Positions 8,373-19,148 are shown, counted from the first letter of the stretch. The stretch is DNA of 64,000 nt from Leptotrichia buccalis C-1013-b (GCF_000023905.1 NC_013192.1:992001-1056000), one strand, 5' to 3'. Numbers and translations are program-made. Notes: a model not told the origin generated them from the sequence alone.

Positions 8373-10611
8373 TTATTTTTTATTTGGATGTTCTGGAACA
8401 ACGTGAACTAATCCTTTTTTACTATAATGTATTTTAAATTTCGGTGTAATTAATCTTTCGTTTCTTCTATTATTAATATAAATTCCTTGATATTCTCCTT
8501 GAGTATCTATTATTTCATAAAAGTTTCCACTTCTAGGGTCTTGAACAAAATTTCCTGTTGCTTTGAATTTTTTAAAAATATTTTTAGCATCATCCATACT
8601 AACTTCACTTTTATGTCTTTCACTTTGATAATTTCTATGATTCGGATCATGTTTCCCTTGACTTCCTTCATTTAACCTAAAATCTTCAATATTTTTTCCC
8701 AGTTCATTTTCAATTTTTCTTTTATTATCATTGATTTTAGTTTCATCATCAAGTAAAATCCCCGTTCCACCAATACAATCATCCAAATTATGGTTCAACA
8801 ATCCTTCTCCACCTACATAATAATTCCTAGTCCCTTCTACACTAAAATTATAAACTTTCTGTTCTTTTTGGTACTTTATTATTTCTATTTCTAGTATTTC
8901 TACTTCTTTTCCCTCAAAATCTGTTAATTTCATATTAGTATTTAAAAATCCTGCTAATATATATTGTCCATTTACATAAAATGGATGTTCTGGGGTTGTA
9001 AATATTATGTCTTTTTTTGTTTTTATTTTTACTAATAAATCAGTTGTATGTAGATATACTGCTTGTACACTTTTTAAAATATTTTCCTTTTTTATTTCAT
9101 CATAGCCGTATATTTTGTCACCTACTTTTATTTCCTCAATTTTTTTAATTCCATGTTCTGTTAAAACAAAGGTTCCTTCTGCAAAACATCTTGTACCTTT
9201 ACAGTATAAATCACAATTCATACTTTCTTCATATCTTGCTCTTGCATTCTTATACCTTGTTTCTATATCCAGTTCTGAAGTTTTTCCATTTGACATTTTT
9301 CTTTTAGATTTATTTCCTGACATAACACGGTAGCTTTTCATCGCTCCAGCAGCTGCTGAAAATCCTACATAAGTTTCATACATACTTTTTATATTTTTTC
9401 CGTCAATATATTCATCATCGTAGTTAAAACCCCTTATATACTGTTGTTTTATTGTATACTGTTGCATAGCATGTTCCGTACTCATATAGCTACCTACGAT
9501 ACTGTTTTTAAATTTTATTCCATTTTTTTCATATTCTTTAATTGTACTTTGGTTTTCTCTTTTATTTAAAAAATTTCCAAAATCATCAACTACTAGAGTT
9601 ACACTTCCATCTTTATTTTTTTTTATAATCTACAATTTTAACATTTAAATCATCAAACCATTTATCACTTTTTTTGTCAAATTCTTTTATACTTTTTACC
9701 CATTGTATATTATTATGCGAATTTTGCTTTTTTTCACCCCTTTTCTTAGCCTCATTAGCCCAATCTTTTTTTGTTTTTTCAATAATTTCCTTACTTATTT
9801 CCCTTTTTTCACGATAATTATTAGAATCTGTATATATAACTCCTCTTACTGGAAAATCTTTATCTTTTGTTTCTCTTACCCGATATTCATTTCCTAATAA
9901 TTCTACTTTTTGTATTGCTTTCCTTTCTGTAAAAAAGATTCCATTTTTATTAAATTCATTTACGTCAGTTTGTAAATTTTTATTCAATTCAATCTTATTA
10001 AAATCATTCTGCATTTGTCCCCTTGTTGTAATATCTAATGTTGGAAATTTTCCATTTGTAAATTTAAAATCTTCTACATTCATTGGTTGATTATATTTTT
10101 TTGATAAATATTCACTCAATTTTTTTTTGATTTCTTCTTTGGTTCCTCCTTGTGAAGCTATTTTCATTAGTTCCTCAGAATCTTTTGCTATTGTTTCTGA
10201 CGTTAAAAATTGACCTGAATGTATTACTCTTATAATTCCGCCTTTTTGGCATCGTGCAAAGGAATTTTTAGATAAACATTGATTGCCTCCGCAAAATTTA
10301 TCTTCTATATAATTTTCCCAATCGCCTTCAATAATTAATTCACATTTTGCATTATCATTATAGATACAACTTTGAAACGGGGGGATATTTTCGAATGTTT
10401 CTTTGTCTTTTTTAGTTGCAACTAACTTATTTTTTATTTCATAATCATTTTGACTGGTTACTTGTAAATTAGTTTTCTCTCCAGGACAGCCATCACAAAT
10501 TAACTCAGCTCCATCAACTACATATTCTATTTCAGAAAGATCTGCTAAATCCAATTTTGCAGCCGTATTCTCACCCAATATTAATGCTTCATTTAAAAAT
10601 AATCCGTTCAT
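8373..10611 (-). pseudogene. PAAR-like (DUF4280) - Hint - Ntox50 polymorphic toxin, split at an A9 tract
   Basis: The first part (9613-10611, 332 residues) starts at MNGLFLNEA behind an AGAGG site. It has the DUF4280/PAAR-like signature DGAELICDGCPGEK and several Cys. The second part (8373 to about 9612) continues in the next frame. It holds a Hint autoprocessing domain starting at Cys of CFAEGTFVLTEHG and ending LLNHN. After that comes a C-terminal toxin with QGKHDPNHRNYQ and IHYSKKGLVHVVPEHP, the pattern of bacterial toxin type 50, a predicted nuclease. The frames meet at nine A residues (sense strand; 9616-9624). Eight As would make one protein of about 745 residues. Either a mutation, phase variation, or transcriptional slippage joins them. 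The effector identity is well supported; activity as it stands is uncertain. Confidence 0.8.
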
Positions 10612-10628
10612 ACCAAACCTCTTTTATT

Positions 10629-11231
10629 TTAACTCTTTATTTCTATGCCATTTACATATCTAGTTTTCATAATTTCCCTGCCAGCTTCATCAAAATATAT
10701 CTCTTCTCCATTTTTTTCACTATCCCTAAGAAAACACTTATATAAAAGTATACCACTTTTTGAATATTTTTTATAATTTCCATAAAACATATTATTTTTT
10801 GTAGGACATTCACATTTTAATTCTCCGCTTTCATAAAATTTTTTCCAAATACCATTCTGTTTATTTAAAACATATGAAGTTTCAACATCTAAATTTCCAT
10901 TCTTATAATACGACTTCCATGTACCTTCCATTTTATCGTATCTCATTTCTCCAACTTCCATTAGTTCTCCACTTTCATAAAATCCTTTATAATTTCCACT
11001 CAATTCCCCAAATTTATATGTTTCAATTTTTTCAACATTCCCATTTTCATAAAAATATCTCCATTCTCCCGATTTTAACCCTTTTTCAATTTGTCCTGTC
11101 ACTTTAACTTTATCACTATTATTAAATCGAATTTCTATTTTCCCTGTGTAATATTTTTCATTATTTAAAATATAATAATTTTTACCATTCATTCTTTTTT
11201 TTGACAATTCTACTTTTTCATAATTTTTCAT
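10629..11231 (-). CDS. YwqK/MORN-like repeat protein
   Basis: This 200-residue protein is made almost wholly of MORN-like units such as EWRYFYENGNVEKIETYKFG, about six copies. It sits between the spike gene at 11261 and the PAAR-Hint-toxin gene at 10611, with 17-29 base gaps. In other cassettes of this window that slot is taken by adaptor-like proteins, so a role in coupling effector to spike is a reasonable guess. The database label antitoxin for YwqK relatives is not evidence for function here. It lacks the C-terminal domain of the larger relative at 3803. Confidence 0.75.
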   Translation of the reverse strand: MKNYEKVELSKKRMNGKNYYILNNEKYYTGKIEIRFNNSDKVKVTGQIEKGLKSGEWRYFYENGNVEKIETYKFGELSGNYKGFYESGELMEVGEMRYDKMEGTWKSYYKNGNLDVETSYVLNKQNGIWKKFYESGELKCECPTKNNMFYGNYKKYSKSGILLYKCFLRDSEKNGEEIYFDEAGREIMKTRYVNGIEIKS

Positions 11232-11260
11232 TACCCATTATTCTCCAATCCAATTTACTA

Positions 11261-12991
11261 TTAATGTACTTTTACCTTCCCACCTTTTATATCTGTTGTT
11301 CCTGCTCCATCTCCTATGGAAACTTGTCCTCCTGTCGCTGACAATTTTGCACCTCCTTTAATGTCAACACTGCTATTTCCCTTAACATTGACATTATTAG
11401 GATCTATTGTTACTTTAGAACTTCCGACAACTGAATTTACAGATTTTGAACCTATAACATTTACGTTCGATGTTGTTGAGATAACCCCTACGTTACTTCT
11501 TCCTGCTACATTAATCGTTCCTGAAGATTCCATACTTATAACATTACCAGTATTCATAGTAAATTTTTCACTGTCTAAAGTAAAATCATACATCGGTTTC
11601 CCATTATTCGCCCCACCTTGACTATTCCCCAAAGTAAAATTCCTTTTATCAGGATTTGTAAACCTTCCATTCCCATCATTATTAACCGCACCCAGCACTA
11701 TTGCATGTGTTTCATTTCCATTTGGAAAATAAAGTGCTACCCTATCATTTACTTCTGGTGCTGGTGTAAATCCTGTATTACTTTGACTATATGGAGTTAC
11801 ATAAGGAAAATAACTTTTCCCAGCATATTTATCCTCAAATGACTGTCCATTTTCTCCTAATTTTAACAATCCTTCCGTTAAATTCAATGTCATTACAGCT
11901 ATATCACTCGCTTTAACTCTTTCTTTTACATTTTCATTCTGATTTTCAGCTTTTTCTATATATTTATTAAGCGGTTTTGCTCCAATCTTTCTTCCCTCAA
12001 GATTATCTGAATTTCCATCAGTCCTTCCATGATTACTCTTGCTTTCATCTGTTCTTGCAATATGGACTGTTCTTGCTTCTATTACTGCTCCTCTTATCTT
12101 TTCGTGTGGTATTGGATCTATAAAGTAGTCTGTCTGTTTTCCAAGTGTGTATTCGCATTTTAAAGTATTTCCTTCGTTGTATATTCTGCTTTCTATAACA
12201 TAATAATCGTTTTCAGTTTCTTCTCCGCCTGCCCTGTTTCTAGTCTTTAATTTTATTGGGGTTGAAACAGGATATACTTCTGTTCCTGTTATTTTGTACA
12301 TTGTCCTTTTATTTTTCTTGCTTTTTCCATATTGGGAATATGTTGTATTCGGTGTCTGCACAGCCTGATTTTTCAAAAATCCAACTAGGACTTTATCATA
12401 ATAAGGCATTACTGGCTGTCCTGTATACGAAGCCAGTCTTTTTAGATATTCCCAGTCTGTTTCATTATACTGGATTGTCATTCTTGGGACTTCTTTCATA
12501 TCTTCTCCCACGCTTATTATTTTTTCTCCATTTGCCCCATAATTTTTATTAATTTCTTCAGCTATTGCTGAATAAGTTAGTGAAGGATCCTGAAATGAAC
12601 GGTATCTTGGTATTCTGTCAAGAATAATGCTTTTAGAAATACAGGTAATTTCCACTACTAAAGAGCCTGTCTTAATTTCAGAAAGTTTGATATCGTCAAT
12701 TATCCCATTTAAAAATATTTTATCATTTGAAGTTCCGTTTTCATTTGAAATATTGCTTCTTCCAGAAATAATAATTTTAATATCCTCATCCTTGTCTATT
12801 GCGGCATCATAAATACTTATCTGCTGTAAAGAAGCTATGTACTTTATTTTCCCAACAGTATGCTCCCCAATTTTTGAATCTATTTTTAAAGTCATATCCC
12901 TCCACAATATTTGCTGCCCATCAATTTCTATTTTTATTCTTTCTGCTGAAAAAAATTCCACTGGTTTCTGATTTTGCAAGATACTGTTCAT
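11261..12991 (-). CDS. VgrG/phage gpD-like spike protein with long beta-helix tail
   Basis: This 576-residue spike protein begins with the family signature KPVEFFSAERIKIEID. Its central gp5-like OB region contains GENGQSFEDKYAGKSYFPYV and VALYFPNGNETHAIVLGA. The tail differs from the other copies: instead of the Ser/Ala-rich helical end it has a repetitive beta-helix-like stretch (INVAGRSNVGVISTTSNVNV, VDIKGGAKLSATGG) that would lengthen the needle and present the PAAR-like tip. It heads the cassette YwqK-like, PAAR-Hint-toxin, immunity. A conventional ATG with a GGAGTGA site sets the start. Confidence 0.85.
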   Translation of the reverse strand: MNSILQNQKPVEFFSAERIKIEIDGQQILWRDMTLKIDSKIGEHTVGKIKYIASLQQISIYDAAIDKDEDIKIIISGRSNISNENGTSNDKIFLNGIIDDIKLSEIKTGSLVVEITCISKSIILDRIPRYRSFQDPSLTYSAIAEEINKNYGANGEKIISVGEDMKEVPRMTIQYNETDWEYLKRLASYTGQPVMPYYDKVLVGFLKNQAVQTPNTTYSQYGKSKKNKRTMYKITGTEVYPVSTPIKLKTRNRAGGEETENDYYVIESRIYNEGNTLKCEYTLGKQTDYFIDPIPHEKIRGAVIEARTVHIARTDESKSNHGRTDGNSDNLEGRKIGAKPLNKYIEKAENQNENVKERVKASDIAVMTLNLTEGLLKLGENGQSFEDKYAGKSYFPYVTPYSQSNTGFTPAPEVNDRVALYFPNGNETHAIVLGAVNNDGNGRFTNPDKRNFTLGNSQGGANNGKPMYDFTLDSEKFTMNTGNVISMESSGTINVAGRSNVGVISTTSNVNVIGSKSVNSVVGSSKVTIDPNNVNVKGNSSVDIKGGAKLSATGGQVSIGDGAGTTDIKGGKVKVH

Positions 12992-13040
12992 TTCATATCA
13001 CTCCTTTTTTATTCTTAATTATTACTTATTCTCAAAAAAT

Positions 13041-14303
13041 TTAAGAAAACTTTACTATAATTTCATATTCTGGAAAGAAAAAGTTTATTACAGAACAGAA
13101 ATAGTCTATCTTATCCTGTTTAAAAATCATATTTTCAGGAAAATCTATCGTAATAACAAGCTTATCCTTTGAAAATGTTTTTACGATTTCCCTTGATATT
13201 TCATCAACTATATATCCATATTTATTTTCAAAATAATCAAATTCTTTTAAATATCCATTTACTTCGACTCTTTTTAATTTTATTTCCCCTAAATATTCAT
13301 AAGCATTTGCCAATCTATATATCTCCAGTTCGCTTCTAATCCTATTTTTATATTTTTGTCTAATTCTGTTAAGCATATTTTTATTCATTTTATTTGATAT
13401 TAATTCAAATTTCTGTTCATTGTACCTGTTTTCACTACGAATATTTTTCACTGTTAAAGTTGACCAGTTTTCTATATTTTTTAGTTTTGAATTTATTTCC
13501 ACTATTCCATTTTCTTTAAAAATTATGTCCGTTATTGCTCCTTTGCTGTCTTTTGTATTTATAAAAGTCTGTCCTTCTTGCAGTATCGTTGTCTGATGTA
13601 CATACATTCCCTCATCTTCCCTCAGCAGGTAAGTATTTGTCGTTATGTTATTTTCAAATACATTCCACATAAGGACATAATCCCTAAAATACTCATTTTC
13701 TATTTCAGGAAACTCATAATTTATTTCTTCAAGATTTATATTTTTTAATATCCTTTCATCAAGTTCTTTATTATCTTCCAATTTTAAGATTACATTGTAA
13801 AATTTAGTATTATATGGCATTATAAATGGCTTCCAACGGATTTTATTTGTTTCATACATTTCATAAAGCTCTTTTTCCTTTTTTACATATTTATCTGTAT
13901 TTTTTAATCTTACCTTAAATTTATATTCCTCATTATTTATTTTTACTGTCGCAGAATATAGTTTATTTTCTACATTTTTCAAATTTTTATTGTCTGATGT
14001 TATTAAAATTTCTTCCAATATATGCTCATCTTTTTCGACATTTTCAAGTTCCAGAGAAACTGGACTCATTTCATCGTCATATTCCGCTATTTCATCTTTA
14101 TGAATAGGAATCGTGTATATCGGATATTCCTTTTTATTGTCAAAATACTTTTCCACAACTTTTTCCACATCACCCATATCCAAATTTATTTTTTCCATAA
14201 AATAATTATAAAATTCGTTTATTTCTTCCCTCAAATAAACCCTGTCCTTCTCATCCACAAGTTTTATCAATGATTTTTCCAGCAATTCTTCTATCTTTTT
14301 CAT
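13041..14303 (-). CDS. Adaptor- or baseplate-like protein A (paralogue of the next gene)
   Basis: The ATG at 14301-14303 is preferred over the in-frame TTG at 14312. The product is about 420 residues, soluble, with no known domain. Its middle aligns with the gene at 14313: IRWKPFIMPYNTKFYN against IKWENIYCPFAYKAFS, a conserved W-N in VLMWNVFENN and ILCWNINEET, and a later Y-x-H. Both end in a hydrophobic strand. The two genes are 9 bases apart and likely form one complex. They lie just upstream of a spike gene, so baseplate or spike-loading functions are plausible. I do not recognise the family by a functional name. Confidence 0.6.
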   Translation of the reverse strand: MKKIEELLEKSLIKLVDEKDRVYLREEINEFYNYFMEKINLDMGDVEKVVEKYFDNKKEYPIYTIPIHKDEIAEYDDEMSPVSLELENVEKDEHILEEILITSDNKNLKNVENKLYSATVKINNEEYKFKVRLKNTDKYVKKEKELYEMYETNKIRWKPFIMPYNTKFYNVILKLEDNKELDERILKNINLEEINYEFPEIENEYFRDYVLMWNVFENNITTNTYLLREDEGMYVHQTTILQEGQTFINTKDSKGAITDIIFKENGIVEINSKLKNIENWSTLTVKNIRSENRYNEQKFELISNKMNKNMLNRIRQKYKNRIRSELEIYRLANAYEYLGEIKLKRVEVNGYLKEFDYFENKYGYIVDEISREIVKTFSKDKLVITIDFPENMIFKQDKIDYFCSVINFFFPEYEIIVKFS

Positions 14304-14312
14304 AATTTTCAA

Positions 14313-15557
14313 TTAGAACTCAGTAAATATGCAGTCGCAATCTACTAGATATTCTTCCAAAACTCCTTTCATAAAGCTAATTATATCCGAACTATATTTA
14401 GATTTTACATATTTCAATCTCAAATACAATCTTTTTCTTTTATTTTTCAGCAAAAACTCATCCCTGTTCTTAATCTGCAAATCATATGTTTCAATAATCC
14501 TGCTATTCTCATCAGAAAATCCCTCTATACCGTAATCATCAAATACTTCATATTGTTGTAATACATTATTCATTTCTGCTATGCTTCTTAATATCAAAAC
14601 CATTTCAGTATTCTGATTATTCTGTCTATTATATTTTTTTATATTCCCATACAGCCTAACTTTCTTTGTAAAGTTAAAATCAATATTTTTTATAAAATAA
14701 AGTTTTAATCTTTCATACTTTATATTGCTTGTTATTATCTTTATAAACTCCCCATCTCTGTATAAAAATTCAAAATTTCTTGTACTTTTGTCCACAAGCA
14801 CATTCTCATCTCTTTCTTCCAATATATGCTCATAATAAATCTGTTCCTCCGATGGACGTACTAATATTTCAGGATATTTAGTTTCTTCATTTATATTCCA
14901 GCACAATATTTTTTCTATCATACTTTTCCTTATTTCTTTAGGAAAATTTACTTTTATAGTTACTTTATCAAAATTTTCTATGTTATTTATATTCTCTGGA
15001 AAATCTTCTGCTATTAGCGAAAATGCCTTATATGCAAAAGGACAATAAATATTTTCCCATTTTATATTATTTCTTTGTATAACTTCAGACATTTCCCTCA
15101 ATTTTTTTATATATTTCTCCTCTTTAACTAACCTAAACCCAACCTTATATTTATTTCCAAATTCATCTGTTACTTCCCCATCTATTTTCTTTCCATCAAT
15201 CTCCTTCAACTTTTCATAGGACATATCAAGAAATATAGTCTTATACACCCTTTCTTCTTCAGCATCCTCATCAAACAGCATTTTTGATACCTTCTTATTT
15301 AAATCACTCAAAAACATCGGAGAAATTTTCCTTTCATAAAGCCTCATTTCCTCCCTGTCCAGCAACACAGTCCCAATTGTATAATCCACAACTTCCCCAT
15401 TTAATGAATCCGCAACCCTTTCAATAAGTGAACTTACCCTTTCATGCTGTTCCTGCAACAGTTCAAAACTTGCATGATTTATTGCCACCTTCTCTTCATC
15501 CGATATATTTTTCAATGCCCTAGACTTCAGTATATTTTCTAAACTTTTTTTATCCAT
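14313..15557 (-). CDS. Adaptor- or baseplate-like protein B
   Basis: This 414-residue protein is paralogous to the downstream gene (shared W-N core around residues 150-230 and a similar C-terminal strand, here VDCDCIFTEF). It has no signal peptide or membrane helix. The N-terminus is helical and predicted to pack as a coiled segment (SLENILKSRALKNISDEEK). The C-terminal third contains a block related to the spike-adjacent proteins at 22531, 25881 and 33320 (KRLYLRLKYVKSKYSSDIIS). The pair is the best candidate for a structural module of the injection system in this part of the locus, by position and co-conservation only. Confidence 0.6.
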   Translation of the reverse strand: MDKKSLENILKSRALKNISDEEKVAINHASFELLQEQHERVSSLIERVADSLNGEVVDYTIGTVLLDREEMRLYERKISPMFLSDLNKKVSKMLFDEDAEEERVYKTIFLDMSYEKLKEIDGKKIDGEVTDEFGNKYKVGFRLVKEEKYIKKLREMSEVIQRNNIKWENIYCPFAYKAFSLIAEDFPENINNIENFDKVTIKVNFPKEIRKSMIEKILCWNINEETKYPEILVRPSEEQIYYEHILEERDENVLVDKSTRNFEFLYRDGEFIKIITSNIKYERLKLYFIKNIDFNFTKKVRLYGNIKKYNRQNNQNTEMVLILRSIAEMNNVLQQYEVFDDYGIEGFSDENSRIIETYDLQIKNRDEFLLKNKRKRLYLRLKYVKSKYSSDIISFMKGVLEEYLVDCDCIFTEF

Positions 15558-15612
15558 TTTCTATTCCTCTCGTTTCATTTTTAACAATTTATTTTTTAGA
15601 CTTCTTTCATTT

Positions 15613-15795
15613 TTATTTTTCTTCTTTAGGCAATCCCATTATTTCCCTAAATTTCTCCAACGCCATCTCTATTTCATATTTTTCCCCTGTGTCAAATGTT
15701 ATCGTACTAATATAATCTTTCGTGTATGAATCTTTATAGCTGTAATCAGTATTAAAATCTTTTATTCTGTCAACAAACTTGCTTACTAGAAACAT
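15613..15795 (-). pseudogene. Orphan fragment of a YwqK-type C-terminal domain
   Basis: This 60-residue frame matches only the C-terminal domain of the YwqK-like protein at 3803. It reads SKFVDRIKDFNTD, TITFDTGEKYEIEMALEKF and REIMGLP, where the larger protein has KKFIERIENFDTD, TLTFDTKGKYEIEEVLKIF and NTMGL. No repeat region precedes it and no good ribosome site is visible. It is best read as the relic of a deleted gene or displaced domain. Confidence 0.6.
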
Positions 15796-15854
15796 ACTTT
15801 CTTAGATTTTTAAATTAAATAATTTTTTATATTTTAAATACTCTTAAAAGTGTA

Positions 15855-18239
15855 TTATTTCCAGAACTGCCACCATTTTTTTCCAGCCTTTGAAGTTGCT
15901 TTTTTCAATTTCTTTTCTACTCTTTTTTGAATTTCATTTGATTCGTTAGTTAGTTTCATATTATCTAATGCTAACTGATATTTTTTCTGACTCTCTTGCC
16001 AGTTTTTTTTCTTGTATTCATCATCCCCTTGTTCCTCATACAAATACCCTTCTGCTCTAGTGACTTTTTGTCCTAAATATTCTATCTTGTTAGTCTGATC
16101 ATCAAAATCACTTGCTGATTTTAATTCTTCAAAGATTTTTTTAGATTCATTGTATTTAGCTATACTTTCTGTATATCTTTTCAAGGTAAACATCTGATCT
16201 GCCTGCATTTCTAAATTCGTAGCATTTTCTATACTTTGTGCAATTTTTTTCCTTCTCTGTTTCTCCTGCTCAATCTCTCTCTGTCTAGCCGCAATCTCTG
16301 CTTCTTTTGCTGCTATTGCCTGTTGTTCCTTGATTTTCTGTTGTTTTAATTCTTCTGCATTTCTTGCTTCTAATTCTCTCATTTCAGTTTCTTTTTGCTT
16401 TAATTCAGCATCTTTTTTGCTTTCAAACTTAATAAATTCCTGAGCCTGTGAAATAAATTTATTTACGTTATTCACATTATTGCTATCTCCCAACCCTTGA
16501 TAAATATTCTTAGCTTTTGTAAGCAATGTTATTGCTTCAGCGGGATTATTTGCAGTTATTTGATTTAATCCTTCTTGAACCATATTATTTGCTGTTTGAA
16601 GGCTTGACATCTGTCTTGCATTTAATTCATTTATCTTATTATCAATTTCCTATGCCTTAGCAGTATCTCCTAGGCTTTGATACATTTGTCTTGCCTGATA
16701 ATACGACTGTCTTGATTTATTAGTATCTGTCGGAGATAATAAATCAGCCTGGTTCTCAGTTAGCATTGCCCCATTATATTCTGTTTTTGCCTTGTCATCT
16801 ATTTCAGCTATTTTTCTTTCAATATTTGCAACATAGTCTGCACGTCCATTTACTAGATAAAGTTCTGAAGCAGTTTTATAATTTTCTTTTGCCAAATTAT
16901 AGTTTCCTGCTGAAAAAGCCTGGTTTCCCGCTGTTTCAATTGCTAAAGCTTCTTTTAATTTACTAGATGAATCTATTCTTGCATTTAACGTTGTTAAAAC
17001 TTCATCTGTATTAAGTTCATCCTTTTTGTAAGTATTTTCTTCCAAAACATATTTTGCCTCTTGGTATTTTCTTGACGCTTCGTCATAATTTCCCGAATTA
17101 AATAGCTGATTTGCCTCATTTATATCCTGAAATGCCTTTTGTAATTTTGAAGTCTGGGATATTTTAGTATTTACAGCACTTATTCTTTTTTCAACGTCAG
17201 CTCTTTTACCATTAGCTCCCGTAAAAAATCCTATTATTCCTCTGGATTTAGGTTTCAATTTTTCAAGTTCCGCCTTTTCCAGCTTAAAACTTTCTATCGC
17301 ATTATTAAAATCTTTTTTAACAATATCATCGTTTGCCTGTTCTTCGTATACTGCCGCTCTTTTTATAATATTATTTCTTTTACTTATATTCCAAAATGTC
17401 AAGGACAATATTATTACTAGAACTGCTAAAGATATTAACCCAACTTTTATCCAAAATTTCTTCTTATCCTTTTCAACAGGTTCAGGTGATGCCACTTTTT
17501 CCACATTTACTAGTGCAAAAGTATAGTTTTCCACACTTTCTCTTGTTGTTGCCATAACTTTATGTTCCAATGATCTTAATAAACTATCTTTATTTGGGTA
17601 TCTTGAAATTTCAACTTCCATTTCCCTTTCATCAATATTTTCCCAAAATCCTATTGTTGTTAAACATAGCATATCATTTTCCTGAAGTGTTACAGGATTT
17701 TTTATAATATTTGGCTTTATCTTTCCAAAATCTCCTATCGCCTGAAGCAAATCATTTCTTTGTCTATGATACTTCATATCATTCATATCAAGTGCATTTT
17801 CATCTACCAGAAGCTGAGCTATTGTGTCATCTCTACTTTGAGAAACCACATAACCGCCTCTCAAATGATAAAGCCTTGTATTCCCAACATTTCCATATAA
17901 GAATGAATTGTAATTACTTATTACAACTAAAAGAGAAGTATGCATTAATGAATATTTTTCAGTTTCCTCCTGCTTTTCTTTCACTTTTAAATTTGCATAT
18001 TCCATTATCTCCTTAATCACATCTGGATTAAAGCGTGGACGTAACATAAAATATTCTATTGCAGAACTTACTGCTAACTTTGCAGCCACATCAGCTCCAG
18101 CTTCTTCATCATATCCATCAGCAGCCACCCATATTGCATAATTATCCAGCTGGGTATATCCAAAATAGTCATTATTTTTCCCTTTAGTCCCAGCTTCACT
18201 AAAAAATCTCGTTTCAAACTTTGCTTCTTCTTTTCTCAT
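15855..18239 (-). pseudogene. PP2C-like phosphatase with membrane helix and TPR tail, interrupted by in-frame TAG
   Basis: One continuous frame of 794 codons is split by a single TAG at 16650-16652. Residues 1-240 form a PP2C-like domain with metal-type motifs KGKNNDYFGY and AADGYDEEAG and the strand GNVGNTRLYHLRGG. The late aspartate motif is altered (TTIGFWEN). A transmembrane helix (about 262-283) is followed by TPR-like repeats of NAIESFKLEKAELEKL type that continue past the TAG to a Glu/Lys coiled coil and the end KKWWQFW. The repeat phase is unbroken across TAG, so a CAG-to-TAG change is likely. An ATG at 16610 could restart the tail. This is the probable phosphatase partner of the kinase at 789. 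Confidence 0.8.
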
Positions 18240-18381
18240 TAAGCTCTCCTACTAGGGCGTGTCTGAAAACTCAAAATCAATGATATTTTTAATGATTATC
18301 AAATAATATACTCAAAATCAATGAGTTGAAACATTGCTCTCAGTCTGATACAATAAAAGAAAAGCACAGGAGGCTTCTATC

Positions 18382-18726
18382 ATGCAAAGAAGATATGAAA
18401 TATCAGATGAACAATGGAATAAAATAAAGCATATGTTTCCCAAAGCTAAAACAGGACGTCCAGGCAAGGATTTACGCCTGATGTTTAATGCCGTGCTATG
18501 GATTGCCTGCAGCGGTGCACCTTGGAGAGACCTTCCTGAACGTTTCGGTTCATGGAAGACGGTCTATTCTCGTTTCTGCAAATGGCGTGACGAGGGGACT
18601 CTGCTTAAAATATTTGAGCATTTAAGGGAAGATGCCGACTATGAGAACTTGAGCATTGACTCTACAGTAGTTAAAGCCCACCAGAGCAGTGCAGGAGCTA
18701 AAAAAGGGCAAAAGATTCAGAAGTGA
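18382..18726 (+). CDS. IS5-family transposase, first frame
   Basis: This 114-residue N-terminal part contains the DUF4096-like start (RRYEISDEQWNKIKHMFP), the conserved AVLWIACSGAPWRDLPERFG block, and the first catalytic aspartate region LSIDSTVVKAH. It has a good AGGAGG site. It overlaps the second frame by 4 bases; a -1 shift in the A-rich overlap (18700-18726) would make the full DDE transposase. Two-frame organisation is normal for the IS427 group. Confidence 0.9.
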   Translation: MQRRYEISDEQWNKIKHMFPKAKTGRPGKDLRLMFNAVLWIACSGAPWRDLPERFGSWKTVYSRFCKWRDEGTLLKIFEHLREDADYENLSIDSTVVKAHQSSAGAKKGQKIQK

Positions 18727-19148
18727 ATCAGCACATCAGGAGAAGCTCAGGTGGAAGGACAACTAAGATCCATGCAGTTGTTGATGGACTTGGAAATCCG
18801 CTGTATATAAAACTTAGTGCAGGACAGATTCACGATAGTACGCAAGCAATTAAAATATTGTCGCAGCTAAGCATAAAAGACAGCAACATACTGGCAGACA
18901 AGGCATACGGAACAAAGGAAGTTCGGGAGTACATAAGAAAACACGGGGGAGAATGTGTAATACCTCCGAAGTCAAATGCAGTAAACAAATGGGAATGCGA
19001 TTACCATATCTACAAGGAAAGACATCTTGTGGAATGTTTTTTCAATAAGTTTAAACAGTTCCGCAGAATAGGGACACGCTATGATAAGCTGGCAAGCACA
19101 TTCATAAATTTTATTTATATAGGATGCATAATAATTTTAATAAAATAA
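18723..19148 (+). CDS. IS5-family transposase, second frame
   Basis: This 141-residue C-terminal part carries the GRTTKIHAVVDGLGNPL block, the second catalytic aspartate in ILADKAYGTKEVREY, and the catalytic glutamate in ERHLVECFFNKFKQFRRI. It lies in the -1 frame relative to the first part, and its apparent start codon is a GTG without a clear ribosome site, so it is likely made only as a frameshift fusion. No inactivating change was seen, so the element may be active. Confidence 0.9.
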   Translation: MNQHIRRSSGGRTTKIHAVVDGLGNPLYIKLSAGQIHDSTQAIKILSQLSIKDSNILADKAYGTKEVREYIRKHGGECVIPPKSNAVNKWECDYHIYKERHLVECFFNKFKQFRRIGTRYDKLASTFINFIYIGCIIILIK

